DNA from: Bacteroidaceae bacterium
GTDB lineage: Bacteria; Bacteroidota; Bacteroidia; Bacteroidales; Bacteroidaceae
Direction of reading: 5' to 3'
NCBI GenBank assembly: GCA_024401095.1
Contig: JAKSLR010000007.1
Coordinates: 1 to 64,000, forward strand
DNA: 64,000 bases
In this document: in pieces, positions 1 through 9,096 of the stretch
Position numbering within the stretch: the first letter of the stretch is position 1
Layout: every line of letters begins with the position of its first letter
Notes under the pieces: generated by a model
What the model was told of the DNA's origin: nothing
The model's input: only the letters and a program-made list of their open reading frames with translations
The model's database searches: none
Made by a program: the position numbers and the translations under genes

Positions 1-1
1 T

Positions 2-1249
2 AAAATTATTGCACTTCTGATACCAGCTCTAGCTTCTTATCTAGGAGTTGACTGGGTTTATTTTAAGGTGCTGCGCATGGCCAAGGAGAAGAATCTGGTG
101 GATAACCCAGATGCGCGTAAGTTGCAGAAAACTCCTGTTCCTGTCCGTGGTGGAGTAGCGGTGTGCTTCGGCATGTTGTGTGGTATGATTGTGGCCTTGG
201 GATTGACGCAACAAATTGCTGGTTTGGGACCAGTCATCTGTTCTATGCTGGTCATGATGTATGTGGGTGGACTGGACGATATCCTGAGTCTGTCTCCAAA
301 ATCACGCTTCTTGGTTGAAATCCTTGTTGTCCTGGGTATGATCTGGGGAACTCACGGCTGTATAGACAGTTTCCATGGCCTTTTTGGGCTGGAGCAGTTT
401 ACCTGGTGGGTGGCTGTTCCGCTCACGGTCTTTGCGGGTGTGGGCATCATCAATGCCATTAACATGATAGATGGTGTAAACGGCCTTTCCAGCGGATTGT
501 GCATCACTTACTGTGTCTGTTTTGGGGTCATCTTTGCCAACAAGGGGGATATGGCCAATGCTTCTCTGGCATTCTGTATGACTTCGGCACTGCTGGTATT
601 CTGGCTTCACAATGTCTTTGGCGGCACCAGCAAGATGTTCATCGGTGATGCGGGAACCATGATGATGGGTACCTTGATGACCTGGTTTGTGATTCAAGTG
701 CTGCGCGAGGATAACGGAATGCACTGGACGGAAGGAAAGGGGCTCTGCCTGATAGCCATGTGCCTGTCTATTCTGGTTGTACCTGTGTTTGATACAATTC
801 GTGTGATGCTGAACCGTATGCGTAAGGGAAATAGCCCATTCAGCCCGGACAAAACTCACCTACATCATGTTTTCCTTAAGTTTGGCATGAGCCATAGCAT
901 GACTATGCTTACCATTATCCTGATGGATGTGATTACGGTTATTTTAGGATACTGCGGATACAAGCTGGGATTCTCTCAGGAGGTTCAGTTTGTGCAGGCT
1001 ATCTTACTGGGTCTGCTGTTTGTCTGGGGTGCTTACATAGGGTTGAGGCTGATAGAAAAGCACAATAAGCCTCTGATGTATAAGATGAGAGAACTGAGCT
1101 TAAACAAGCATCCTGAGATGAAGGCCTGGTGGGCCGTTGTCCGTGAAAAACTGGATGCTCCGGAATTCAAGGGAGATCCTCAAAAACGCAAGGAAATACG
1201 GGATTCAAGGTTGGACCGAAAGTTCAACAATCCGGGTGCAGCAGAATAA
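2..1249 (+). CDS. WecA/MraY-family undecaprenyl-phosphate sugar-1-phosphate transferase (5' partial)
   Basis: Polytopic inner-membrane enzyme of the WecA/TagO/MraY family, which transfers a UDP-HexNAc sugar phosphate to undecaprenyl phosphate to start a surface glycan. Family signatures visible are the early Asp pair (LDDILSLSP), the NMIDGVNGL motif, FIGDAGTMMMG and the His loop THLHH, with repeated hydrophobic helices throughout. The reading frame is open back to base 2, so the true start and first transmembrane helix lie outside the window; the first in-frame GTG (68) and ATG (77) fall after a hydrophobic stretch that belongs to the protein. The C-terminal ~80 residues are charged and cytosolic. 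The substrate (GlcNAc or another HexNAc) cannot be told from sequence. Its stop abuts, without a gap, the stop of the opposing gene. Confidence 0.88.
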   Translation, partial: KIIALLIPALASYLGVDWVYFKVLRMAKEKNLVDNPDARKLQKTPVPVRGGVAVCFGMLCGMIVALGLTQQIAGLGPVICSMLVMMYVGGLDDILSLSPKSRFLVEILVVLGMIWGTHGCIDSFHGLFGLEQFTWWVAVPLTVFAGVGIINAINMIDGVNGLSSGLCITYCVCFGVIFANKGDMANASLAFCMTSALLVFWLHNVFGGTSKMFIGDAGTMMMGTLMTWFVIQVLREDNGMHWTEGKGLCLIAMCLSILVVPVFDTIRVMLNRMRKGNSPFSPDKTHLHHVFLKFGMSHSMTMLTIILMDVITVILGYCGYKLGFSQEVQFVQAILLGLLFVWGAYIGLRLIEKHNKPLMYKMRELSLNKHPEMKAWWAVVREKLDAPEFKGDPQKRKEIRDSRLDRKFNNPGAAE

Positions 1250-2428
1250 TCAGAATTTATAGCCGGCATGCACACCGGTCCAGTCGGCTTTCAGCAGGTG
1301 TGCCTTCACCTGGATTCCCACATAGAACTTCTGGTCAGAAGCGGGATAATAATTAAAACCGATACTCTCGTAGTAAGGCTTCTTCTCGGCAACCGGTGAG
1401 TAATTGGTGCTATACAGGTACCATCCCAGGGTTGTGGCTAGGGATACCTTATTATAATAGGCCTCGTGGTTGGCTGCTATACCTAAGGTGTAGTGGCCAT
1501 TTTCTTTCATGGTAGGGTCCTGAAAGTCATAGCGGGTGGCATCGATGCCGATACCTGAAGCATATTTTAAACTGTAACGATAGAGGAGGGCTGCATGAGC
1601 TCTCCAGATGGAGTGGATGTGGAAATGGGTGGTGCCGTAGTTCGGATCCTTGGGTGAAAGGGAATGTTGCCAGACACCGTTGATGGCTTTTCCTCCCCAG
1701 CCGGCATTGATGTCGATGAGCCAACGGTCAGGGATAAGGCTCTCGTAATTCTCTTTTACACGCTGGGAGGAAACCAGACGTTCCGTGATGCTGCGGGTGT
1801 AGGAGAGAGCTATGCCTCCTGCATTAAGGCCTTTGTTGGGACGGTCCAGGGCTCCGTTGGAATAGTGCTTAAAGCTTACATCCAGACCGATGGCATTACG
1901 GTGATCTACCCAATAGCGTGCATAGAGTCCGGCGGTGAAATAGATGTTCCACTGTGCTCCAATCAGACGGTTTCCGAAATTGTCTGTTCCGTTGTATGGG
2001 CGGGTACAGTATCCAAATCCTGCTCCAAAAAGATAGCCAGATTGCCAGTGGCTGGTGCTTATCAAGTCTCTCTGGAAATCGGCAAAAGCTGTGAGTAGTT
2101 TTCCAGAATGGGAAATGAGTTCAGGTTTGTCTTTTACCGTGATGCCCATCATGTCGCTGTTGAAGACAGAAATACCGGCTTCCAGAGATGGGAGCCCCCA
2201 GAGTTTGTCATAGGCATCAGCACTTCTCTCGGTAGCTTTCCAGGACAGGGCGATGGTGCCGAAATAGGGTTGGCCTCCTCCTGTCAAGTCCATGCCATCG
2301 GCATTGTATCCGAACAGTTTCGCCACACCGGCTTCAGCCTGGATGTGGAGCTCTTTTTCGGGGATGGTATCTGTGGGCTCTGATATACAGAGTGCCAACG
2401 TGGTAAGGACTGACAGGAGGAGGCTCAT
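1250..2428 (-). CDS. PagL-like acyloxyacyl hydrolase / lipid A deacylase family outer-membrane protein
   Basis: A 392-residue protein with an N-terminal signal peptide (hydrophobic residues 2-15) and alternating aromatic strands typical of an outer-membrane beta barrel. Around residue 185 the motif SFKHYSNG matches the His-x-Ser active-site segment of PagL-type lipid A 3-O-deacylases, followed by a Gly-rich strand (NAGGIALSYT). Known PagL enzymes are ~170-190 residues, so this is a long Bacteroidales variant whose C-terminal half is a second barrel-like region. Likely role: remodelling of lipid A or another acylated envelope lipid; activity is inferred only from the motif. It converges on the WecA-like gene with zero spacing and is 18 bp downstream of metY on the same strand, so it may be read from the metY promoter. 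Confidence 0.7.
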   Translation of the reverse strand: MSLLLSVLTTLALCISEPTDTIPEKELHIQAEAGVAKLFGYNADGMDLTGGGQPYFGTIALSWKATERSADAYDKLWGLPSLEAGISVFNSDMMGITVKDKPELISHSGKLLTAFADFQRDLISTSHWQSGYLFGAGFGYCTRPYNGTDNFGNRLIGAQWNIYFTAGLYARYWVDHRNAIGLDVSFKHYSNGALDRPNKGLNAGGIALSYTRSITERLVSSQRVKENYESLIPDRWLIDINAGWGGKAINGVWQHSLSPKDPNYGTTHFHIHSIWRAHAALLYRYSLKYASGIGIDATRYDFQDPTMKENGHYTLGIAANHEAYYNKVSLATTLGWYLYSTNYSPVAEKKPYYESIGFNYYPASDQKFYVGIQVKAHLLKADWTGVHAGYKF

Positions 2429-2446
2429 CTTTATTTAAGGGGATGA

Positions 2447-3730
2447 TTACATCTTTGCCATGGCCTGTTCCAGGTCGGCAATGATATCGGCTACATTTTC
2501 AATACCTACAGAGAGACGTACCAGATCTGGTGCTACACCGGCTTCACGCAGCTGTTCTTCGCTCATCTGACGGTGAGTGTGGCTGGCAGGGTGGAGTACG
2601 CAGGTACGGGCATCGGCTACGTGGGTCACAATGCTGATGAAATCCAGGTTGTCCATGAAACGGATGGCTTCCTCGCGGGAACCTTTCAGACCGAAGGCAA
2701 TGACACCGCAGGTTCCTTCTGGCATGTACTTCTGGGCCAGTGGGTAGTATTTGTTGCTTGGCAGGCCGGCATAGTTCACCCATCCTACCTTCTCGTTCTT
2801 CTCCAGCCATTCTGCTACGGCCTGTGCGTTCTCGCAGTGCTTCTTCATGCGCAGTGCCAGTGTCTCCAGGCCCAGGTTCAGCAGGAAGCTGTTCTGTGGG
2901 GCAGGGATAGAACCCAGGTCACGCATGAGCTGGCTCACCAGCTTGGTGGTGTAGGCAGCCTTTCCGAAAGCCTTGGTGTAGGTGAGGCCGTGGTAAGACT
3001 CATCGGGGGTGGTAAGGCCAGGGAACTTCTCGGCATATTTCTCCCAGTCGAAGTTGCCGCTGTCGCATACTGCACCGCCTACCTGGGTAGCATGGCCATC
3101 CATGTACTTGGTGGTAGAGTGGGTGACGATGTCACAGCCCCACTCGAATGGGCGGCAGTTGATAGGAGTAGCAAAGGTGTTGTCCACGATGAGTGGAACA
3201 CCGTGCTTGTGTGCCATCTTGGCAAAGCGCTCAATGTCGAAGATGTTTCCACCAGGGTTAGAGATGGTCTCTCCGAAGAAACACTTGGTGTTAGGGCGGA
3301 ACTCAGCCTCGATGCGCTCATCGTCCCATTCAGGATCTACATAAGTACACTCGATGCCCAGCTTCTTCATGGTTACGCCAAAGAGGTTGAAGGTACCACC
3401 GTAGATGTTGTTTGAGGTGATGAAATGATCGCCAGCCTGGCAGATGTTGAAGACAGCGTAGAAGTTGGCTGCCTGACCGGAAGAGGTAAGCACACAGCCC
3501 ACGCCACCTTCCAGGGCATTGATCTTCTGGGCTACCGCATCGTTGGTAGGATTAGCCAGACGCGTATAGAAATAACCGTTGTCCTTCAGGTCGAAGAGGC
3601 GAGCCATCTGGTCGCTAGTGTCGTATTTGAACGTTGTACTCTGATAGATAGGGAGCTGCTGAGGCTCACCCTTGGTAGGTTTCCATCCACCGTGAATGCA
3701 GATGGTCTCTAGGTTCTTTTTCATTGTCAT
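2447..3730 (-). CDS. metY: O-acetylhomoserine sulfhydrylase (aminocarboxypropyltransferase)
   Basis: Cytosolic PLP enzyme of the Cys/Met metabolism family (427 aa, normal for MetY) that joins O-acetylhomoserine with sulfide to make homocysteine. The PLP-binding lysine is K208 in HSTTKYMDGH; the cofactor Asp-Asn segment VDNTFATP lies at 182-189 and the N-terminal Tyr/Arg substrate loop YFYTRLANPT at 53-62. The length and the N-terminus CIHGGWKP favour MetY over cystathionine gamma-synthase. Two in-frame ATGs (3730 and 3724) are possible starts. A minus-strand TATCTTTG at 3793-3800 is its likely promoter, giving a leader too short and featureless for a riboswitch. Confidence 0.93.
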   Translation of the reverse strand: MTMKKNLETICIHGGWKPTKGEPQQLPIYQSTTFKYDTSDQMARLFDLKDNGYFYTRLANPTNDAVAQKINALEGGVGCVLTSSGQAANFYAVFNICQAGDHFITSNNIYGGTFNLFGVTMKKLGIECTYVDPEWDDERIEAEFRPNTKCFFGETISNPGGNIFDIERFAKMAHKHGVPLIVDNTFATPINCRPFEWGCDIVTHSTTKYMDGHATQVGGAVCDSGNFDWEKYAEKFPGLTTPDESYHGLTYTKAFGKAAYTTKLVSQLMRDLGSIPAPQNSFLLNLGLETLALRMKKHCENAQAVAEWLEKNEKVGWVNYAGLPSNKYYPLAQKYMPEGTCGVIAFGLKGSREEAIRFMDNLDFISIVTHVADARTCVLHPASHTHRQMSEEQLREAGVAPDLVRLSVGIENVADIIADLEQAMAKM

Positions 3731-3792
3731 ATCTGTTTTTATTCTCTTATACCTTTTATTATAAATATAGACCCGTGGCCTATCTGGAACGG

Positions 3793-3800
3793 CAAAGATA
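3793..3800 (-). promoter_or_regulatory. -7 box of the metY promoter
   Basis: Reads TATCTTTG on the minus strand, a match to the Bacteroidota -7 consensus TAnnTTTG, about 63 bases before the metY ATG. It is divergent from the box at 3863-3870. Confidence 0.7.
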
Positions 3801-3862
3801 CGTTTTTATTGTGAAAAAGACGCATTTTGAGCTGGAAATGCATAAATGTGATTAAAAAATCG

Positions 3863-3870
3863 TATATTTG
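3863..3870 (+). promoter_or_regulatory. -7 box for the aldose-epimerase-like/NhaC operon
   Basis: TATATTTG followed by C, 33 bases before the ATG at 3903. No clear TTTG lies at the -33 spacing. Confidence 0.65.
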
Positions 3871-3902
3871 CAAATCTATGTACAGAACTAAAAACGATTG
3901 TT

Positions 3903-4772
3903 ATGCAGACATTAAGCAATGACAAGCTCACCATAGAAGTGGCAGAGCACGGAGCCGAGCTCAGCAGCCTGAAGGCTCACGGTAAGGAATACCTGTGGCA
4001 GGCAGATCCTGCCTTCTGGAAGCGTCATTCCCCAGTGCTGTTCCCTATAGTGGGCGGTGTGTGGGAGAACCAGTACCGCCTGGATGGAGTGACCTATAAC
4101 CTTTCACAGCATGGCTTTGCCCGTGACATGGACTTTACCTTGGTTTCACAGACAGAGACAGAGGTGATGTATGAGCTGAACGCTACCGAAGATACCCTGA
4201 AGAAGTATCCTTACAACTTTAAGCTGAATATAGGTTACCGCCTGGAAGACAATAAGGTACGTGTCATCTGGAAAGTGACTAACACAGACCAGAAGGAAAT
4301 CTTTTTCCAGATAGGTGCACACCCGGCTTTCTATTTCCCTACCTACAGTGAGGAGACAGAAGACCGCGGCTATTTCGGGTTTGACAAGACCGACATCAAC
4401 TATGTACGTCTGGCAGAGAAGGGCTGTGCCGATCCAACCGTGCACTATCCGGTTCCCGTAAACGAGGAAGGATTACTGCCACTGAACACCCACACCTTCG
4501 ACATTGACACCTTCATCATAGAAGACGGCCAGGTGGGTGAGGTTACCCTTTACGGACTGGACAAGCAACCGGTACTGGCCTTGCAGTTCACCGCACCGCT
4601 GGTGGGACTCTGGTCGCCTCCAGGAAAGAATGCTCCATTCGTATGCATAGAGCCATGGTATGGCCGCTGCGACCGTGCCCACTATGCCGGCGACTACAAG
4701 CAGAAGGACTGGATCCAACAGCTACCAGTGGGTGGCGTGTTTGATGCAAGTTATACCATAGAAATTTTTTAA
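3903..4772 (+). CDS. Aldose 1-epimerase family protein (LacX-like)
   Basis: A 289-residue cytosolic protein of the galactose-mutarotase fold. The N-terminal pattern with HGAELSSLK and YLWQADPAFW, then LFPIVGG, HGFARDMDF and GAHPAFYFP, matches the LacX/YeaD-like branch rather than canonical GalM. The conserved His of HGFAR and GAHPA and the late Glu (VCIEPWYGRCD) are the usual catalytic or sugar-binding positions. Its sugar is unknown; LacX-type proteins act on hexose or hexose phosphate anomers. The TAA stop is followed directly by the ATG of the NhaC-type antiporter, so the two are almost surely cotranscribed. Confidence 0.85.
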   Translation: MQTLSNDKLTIEVAEHGAELSSLKAHGKEYLWQADPAFWKRHSPVLFPIVGGVWENQYRLDGVTYNLSQHGFARDMDFTLVSQTETEVMYELNATEDTLKKYPYNFKLNIGYRLEDNKVRVIWKVTNTDQKEIFFQIGAHPAFYFPTYSEETEDRGYFGFDKTDINYVRLAEKGCADPTVHYPVPVNEEGLLPLNTHTFDIDTFIIEDGQVGEVTLYGLDKQPVLALQFTAPLVGLWSPPGKNAPFVCIEPWYGRCDRAHYAGDYKQKDWIQQLPVGGVFDASYTIEIF

Positions 4773-6074
4773 ATGGAAGAAATACAATCAAATGCATGGA
4801 AACACCATCGGTGGATGGCACTCACTCCACTGATGGTGTTCCTGGTACTCTATCTGGTTACCAGTATACTACTAAACGACTTTTACAAGGTACCTATCAC
4901 TGTGGCTTTCATGGTATCGGCCATGTATGCCATAGCCATTACCCGAGGGATGCCGCTGAGCCAGCGCATCTCCCATTTCTCTGAAGGAGCCGGGAACCGG
5001 AACATGATGCTCATGATCTGGATCTTCATCCTGGCAGGAGCCTTTGCATCGAGTGCCAAGGCCATGGGCGCCATAGACGCTACCGTAAACCTGACACTGC
5101 ACGTACTGCCCAGCAGCATGCTGCTGCCCGGCCTGTTTCTGGCAGCCTGCTTCATTTCTTTGAGCGTGGGTACCAGCGTAGGCACCATTGTGGCCCTAAC
5201 CCCCGTGGCGGTAGGAATAGCCCAGCAGACCGGAGCTACACTGCCTCTGATAGTAGCCACCGTGGTGGGAGGATCTTTCTTCGGTGATAATCTCTCATTC
5301 ATCAGTGACACCACCATTGTAGCCACACAGACCCAAGGATGCCGCATGAGGGATAAGTTCTTGGTAAACAGTAGAATTGTGGTCCCTGCAGCCCTTGTTG
5401 TGTTGCTGCTTTACATTGTGCTGGGAAGAGATATCCATGCCCCTAGTGACCTGCCACCGGTAGAGTGGGTAAAGGTCATTCCCTACCTGGCCGTCCTGGG
5501 TACAGCCATAGCCGGCCTGAACGTAATGCTGGTGCTGCTGATAGGCATCATGCTGGCCGGTGGCATAGGCATTCTGGGTGGATATTATGATTTCTGGGCC
5601 TGGTTCGGCAGCATGGGCGATGGCATCCTGGGCATGTCGGAGCTGATCATCGTCACCCTGATGGCCGGAGGTATGCTGGAAATGATCCGGCTCAATGGCG
5701 GAATAGACTACCTGACCAGCAAGCTCACTTACAGAGTCAACGGGAAACGCGGTGCCGAATTAAGTGTAGGTGCACTGGTCATGCTGGCAGACTTCTGTAC
5801 GGCCAACAACACCATAGCCATCATAACCGTGGGACCAATAGCCCACAACATAGCCACCCGCTATGGGCTGGATAACCGCAAGGTAGCCAGCCTGCTGGAT
5901 ACATTCAGCTGCTTTGCCCAAGGCATTATTCCCTATGGCGCCCAGATGCTCATGGCTGCCGGTCTGAGCCAGCTGGCACCGACACAAATCATGGGATATC
6001 TGTATTATCCCTATGCCATAGGTGTAGTGGCATTGGTCAGCGTTCTGCTGCGTTATCCAAGGAAGTATAGTTAA
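4773..6074 (+). CDS. NhaC-family Na+/H+ antiporter
   Basis: A 433-residue inner-membrane transporter with about ten to twelve hydrophobic segments. Motifs VGTSVGTIVALTPVAVGIA and SFFGDNLSFISDTTIVAT are the conserved core of the NhaC antiporter family; a further conserved stretch FCTANNTIAIITVGPIA occurs near residue 335. Likely role is sodium extrusion driven by proton entry, although some NhaC members carry organic substrates such as malate-lactate. The start abuts the stop of the epimerase-like gene. No helicase, regulator or second subunit is nearby. Confidence 0.88.
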   Translation: MEEIQSNAWKHHRWMALTPLMVFLVLYLVTSILLNDFYKVPITVAFMVSAMYAIAITRGMPLSQRISHFSEGAGNRNMMLMIWIFILAGAFASSAKAMGAIDATVNLTLHVLPSSMLLPGLFLAACFISLSVGTSVGTIVALTPVAVGIAQQTGATLPLIVATVVGGSFFGDNLSFISDTTIVATQTQGCRMRDKFLVNSRIVVPAALVVLLLYIVLGRDIHAPSDLPPVEWVKVIPYLAVLGTAIAGLNVMLVLLIGIMLAGGIGILGGYYDFWAWFGSMGDGILGMSELIIVTLMAGGMLEMIRLNGGIDYLTSKLTYRVNGKRGAELSVGALVMLADFCTANNTIAIITVGPIAHNIATRYGLDNRKVASLLDTFSCFAQGIIPYGAQMLMAAGLSQLAPTQIMGYLYYPYAIGVVALVSVLLRYPRKYS

Positions 6075-6164
6075 AAGCGATATATTCCGTGCAAGAATAC
6101 GGTATTTTCTATAGAAAATGGAAATAATTTCTGTTTTTAATGTGCTTAAAATTAGAATTATTTG

Positions 6165-6172
6165 TATCTTTG
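6165..6172 (+). promoter_or_regulatory. -7 box for the DUF177-rpmF-fabH operon
   Basis: TATCTTTG followed by CACC, about 30 bases upstream of the DUF177 start codon. Confidence 0.75.
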
Positions 6173-6194
6173 CACCCCGAATCGATTTTAGGCT

Positions 6195-6767
6195 TTGAAA
6201 ATGGAGTATCTGTCACAGTATCAAATTAACCTTTTAGGTCTGAGCAAAGATTCTTATGAATTTGACTATCAGATCACAGAAGAATTCTTTGAGGCTGTGG
6301 AGAGTCCAGAAGTGAAGAAGGGTAATCTGAAGACCCATCTGGAGGTCATCCGGATCTCTGACGGTTCCTTTAACTTCAACTTCCATTCCGTAGGATCCGT
6401 TCAGGTCATTTGCGACCGCTGTCTGGATGAGATGGACTTCGCAATAGACACTGAGGATACTCTTGTAGTCAAGCTTGGAAGTGATTACTCGGAAGAGGAT
6501 GACATCATTACCATTCCAGAAGAGGAAGGAAAATGTGACGTGTCTTCTTTCATTTACCAGTTCATCATGCTGCAGATCCCAATCAAACATGTGCATGCAC
6601 CTGGAAAATGCAACGCAGAAATGATGGAGAAGTTGAAAAAACATCTTGCGATCCGAAGGATTGATGAGGACGAGGATGACGAACTGGAAGGTGAAGAGAG
6701 CGAAAGCATGAATGACGATGCTCCGATGGATCCGAGATGGAGTGAATTATTGAAAATAAAAAAATAA
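6195..6767 (+). CDS. DUF177 (YceD-like) protein
   Basis: A 190-residue cytosolic protein of the YceD/DUF177 family, conserved directly upstream of the L32 gene in most bacteria and linked to 23S rRNA accumulation in plants and bacteria. The family core VICDRCLDEMDF is present at residues 72-83, and one Cys pair (C74, C77) is retained. The C-terminus is an acidic run rich in Asp/Glu (about residues 155-180). It is 20 bases upstream of rpmF and shares its promoter. Confidence 0.85.
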   Translation: MKMEYLSQYQINLLGLSKDSYEFDYQITEEFFEAVESPEVKKGNLKTHLEVIRISDGSFNFNFHSVGSVQVICDRCLDEMDFAIDTEDTLVVKLGSDYSEEDDIITIPEEEGKCDVSSFIYQFIMLQIPIKHVHAPGKCNAEMMEKLKKHLAIRRIDEDEDDELEGEESESMNDDAPMDPRWSELLKIKK

Positions 6768-6787
6768 CAAATTAAAGCTTTAAGAAA

Positions 6788-6973
6788 ATGGCACATCCTA
6801 AAAGAAGACAAGGTAACACTCGTACTGCAAAGAGAAGAACTCATGACAAGGCAGTAGCTCCTACATTGGCAGTTTGTCCAAACTGCGGCGAGTTCTATGT
6901 TTACCACACTGTATGCCCATCTTGCGGTTATTACAGAGGTAAGGTAGCTATCGTTAAGGAAGAGGCAATCTAA
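6788..6973 (+). CDS. rpmF: 50S ribosomal protein L32
   Basis: A 61-residue ribosomal protein with the L32 N-terminus MAHPKRRQGNTRTAKRR and two Cys pairs (CPNCGEF and CPSCGYYRG) forming the zinc-ribbon version of L32. It lies between the DUF177 gene and fabH, the common order in Bacteroidota. Confidence 0.97.
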   Translation: MAHPKRRQGNTRTAKRRTHDKAVAPTLAVCPNCGEFYVYHTVCPSCGYYRGKVAIVKEEAI

Positions 6974-6985
6974 TTTTTCTTTTTG

Positions 6986-8071
6986 ATGGGAAAGATTAAC
7001 GCAGTAATTACCGGTGTTGGCGGATGGGTTCCAACCTATATCCTCGATAACGAGGAGATGTCTACTATCGTTGAGACCAGCGATGAGTGGATCATGGAGC
7101 GCATCGGCGTCAAGACCCGTCATATCTTGAAGCCAGAAGAGGGTGCTGGCACATCGTTCATGATGACCAAGGCCGTTCTTCAGCTTCTGGATAAGACAAA
7201 AGTAGACCCAAACACAATTGAAGCTGTCATCTGTGCTACTACCACACCTGACTACCATTTCCCTTCTACCGCATCGCTTGTCATTGGCAAAGTGGGCTTG
7301 AAGCATGCCTTCGGTTTTGACATGGAGGCTGCCTGTGCCGGTTTCCTCTATGCCATGGAAACTGCAGCCAGCTTTATCCGCAGCGGTCGTTACAGAAGAA
7401 TCATTGTCTGTGGTGGTGACCATATGTCATCTATGACTAACTATCAGGACCGTAACACCTGTCCAATCTTTGGTGATGGTGCTGCCTGTGTACTGATGGA
7501 GGCTACAACTGAAGAATGTGGCTTGATTGACAGCTATCTGCTTACCGACGGCCAGGGTTATGATAACCTGCACATGGCTGCTGGTGGTTCTGCCAGAATG
7601 CCTAGTCACGAGACAGTAGACGAACGTCTGCACTTTGTCTATCAGGAAGGTAGAGCTGTGTTCAAGCATGCTGTAACAGACATGTCTGATGCTGTGGCAA
7701 CTATTGCATACCGCAATCAGTTGACCAACAAGGATATTGCCTGGGTCATTCCACATCAGGCTAATGTCCGCATCGAGAGTGCTGTAGCTCGCAGAATCGG
7801 TGTAGAAGAAGATCATGTGATGATCAACATTGATCACATGGCAAACACCAGTGGTGGTACACTGCCATTGTGTCTTTGGGAATATGAATCTAAGCTGAAG
7901 AAGGGCGATAAGCTGATTTTCACTGCATTTGGTGCAGGATTTACCTGGGGCGCCAGCTATATGATCTGGGGTTATGACGGCAGCAAGTATGCTGACCATC
8001 CAGCTGAATTCTACAAGGAAGGTGAAATAAGCCGTGATGAATGGTACGCTAAACGCGGCATCAAGTTCTAA
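6986..8071 (+). CDS. fabH: 3-oxoacyl-ACP synthase III
   Basis: Condensing enzyme that starts fatty-acid synthesis by joining an acyl-CoA primer with malonyl-ACP. From the ATG at 6986 the protein is 361 aa; a TTG at 6983 also fits but is less likely. The catalytic triad is visible: C117 in [10 protein letters not shown]257 in IPHQANVR and N287 in [11 protein letters not shown]. The Asn loop differs from the usual GNTSAAS, and the protein is about 30-40 residues longer than typical FabH because of a C-terminal extension rich in Tyr/Asp/Glu. It starts 12 bases after rpmF. The plsX gene often found here in other phyla is absent. Confidence 0.93.
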   Translation: MGKINAVITGVGGWVPTYILDNEEMSTIVETSDEWIMERIGVKTRHILKPEEGAGTSFMMTKAVLQLLDKTKVDPNTIEAVICATTTPDYHFPSTASLVIGKVGLKHAFGFDMEAACAGFLYAMETAASFIRSGRYRRIIVCGGDHMSSMTNYQDRNTCPIFGDGAACVLMEATTEECGLIDSYLLTDGQGYDNLHMAAGGSARMPSHETVDERLHFVYQEGRAVFKHAVTDMSDAVATIAYRNQLTNKDIAWVIPHQANVRIESAVARRIGVEEDHVMINIDHMANTSGGTLPLCLWEYESKLKKGDKLIFTAFGAGFTWGASYMIWGYDGSKYADHPAEFYKEGEISRDEWYAKRGIKF

Positions 8072-8104
8072 AATTGCTAAAGAATTAAAAGCAAATCATA
8101 CAGG

Positions 8105-8141
8105 GAACGCATCGCACACGTTACGGTGCGTTCTTTTTTTT
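8105..8141 (+). terminator. Rho-independent terminator after fabH
   Basis: Stem arms GAACGCA (8105-8111) and TGCGTTC (8127-8133) followed by eight T residues. It sits 7 bases before the era start, so era needs its own promoter or read-through. Confidence 0.85.
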
Positions 8142-8148
8142 CTAAACT

Positions 8149-9033
8149 ATGCATAAGGCAGGATTTGTAAATATAGTAGGAAACCCGAATGTGGGAAAGT
8201 CTACGCTGATGAACCAGCTGGTGGGAGAGCGTATCTCTATAGCTACCTTCAAGGCACAGACTACCCGACATAGAATCATGGGTATAGTGAATACCGATGA
8301 GATGCAGATTGTGTTCAGTGATACGCCAGGTGTCCTGAAACCTAACTACAAGCTGCAGGAATCAATGCTGCAGTTCTCTGAATCGGCACTGGTAGATGCT
8401 GATGTACTGATCTATGTGACAGATACCGTAGAGCAGGCCGACAAGAACGATGAGTTTGTAGAGAAGGTGCGCAAGATGCAGGTTCCTGTGCTGGTGCTCA
8501 TCAACAAGATTGACCTGAGCAACCAGAAAGATCTGGGTGAGCTGGTGGAGAAATGGCACGAGCGCATTCCACAGGCAGAGATTATTCCTATCTCGGCCAG
8601 CAACAAGTTCAATGTGGATGTGGTGATGCGAAGAATCAAGGACCTGCTTCCAGATTCTCCTCCTTTCTTTGACAAGGATCAGCTGACTGACAAGCCCGCT
8701 CGTTTCTTTGTGACAGAGATTATCCGTGAGAAGATTCTGCTGTATTACGACAAGGAGATTCCTTACGCAGTGGAGGTTTCTGTGGAAAGCTTCAAGGAAG
8801 AAGCCAAGAAAATAGCCATTGAGGCCATTATCTATGTGGAACGCGAGAGCCAGAAAGGCATCATCATCGGACATCAGGGTGTGGCCATTAAGAAGGTGAT
8901 GACAGAAGCCCGCAAGGAGCTGGAGCGTTTCTTTGACAAGACCATCTACTTGCGCTGCTTTGTGAAAGTAGACAAGGACTGGCGCAGTAACGACAAGGAG
9001 CTGAAGCACTTCGGCTACCAGCTGGAAGACTAA
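8149..9033 (+). CDS. era: GTPase Era
   Basis: A 294-residue GTPase that binds the 3' end of 16S rRNA and helps mature the small subunit. The G1 loop GNPNVGKST is at residues 11-19, G3 is DTPG, G4 is NKID (near 120) and G5 is SAS. The C-terminal KH domain carries the GHQGVAIKKVM signature. Length is normal. It is followed by the related GTPase gene der after 63 bases. Confidence 0.97.
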   Translation: MHKAGFVNIVGNPNVGKSTLMNQLVGERISIATFKAQTTRHRIMGIVNTDEMQIVFSDTPGVLKPNYKLQESMLQFSESALVDADVLIYVTDTVEQADKNDEFVEKVRKMQVPVLVLINKIDLSNQKDLGELVEKWHERIPQAEIIPISASNKFNVDVVMRRIKDLLPDSPPFFDKDQLTDKPARFFVTEIIREKILLYYDKEIPYAVEVSVESFKEEAKKIAIEAIIYVERESQKGIIIGHQGVAIKKVMTEARKELERFFDKTIYLRCFVKVDKDWRSNDKELKHFGYQLED

Positions 9034-9096
9034 GTCAGAATAAGATAAGAGGAGGGGCGTGAGCCCTGGATTATTAACCCAAGAGAAAGTTAAGAA

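Noticed and set aside
3731..3792. Possible SAM riboswitch in the metY leader
   Set aside because: The leader after the likely promoter is ~55 bases of A/T-rich sequence with no stem or conserved core.
6554..7423. Long minus-strand open frame opposite DUF177-rpmF-fabH
   Set aside because: It is antisense to three highly conserved genes and has a low-complexity Ser-rich content, an effect of the coding strand composition.
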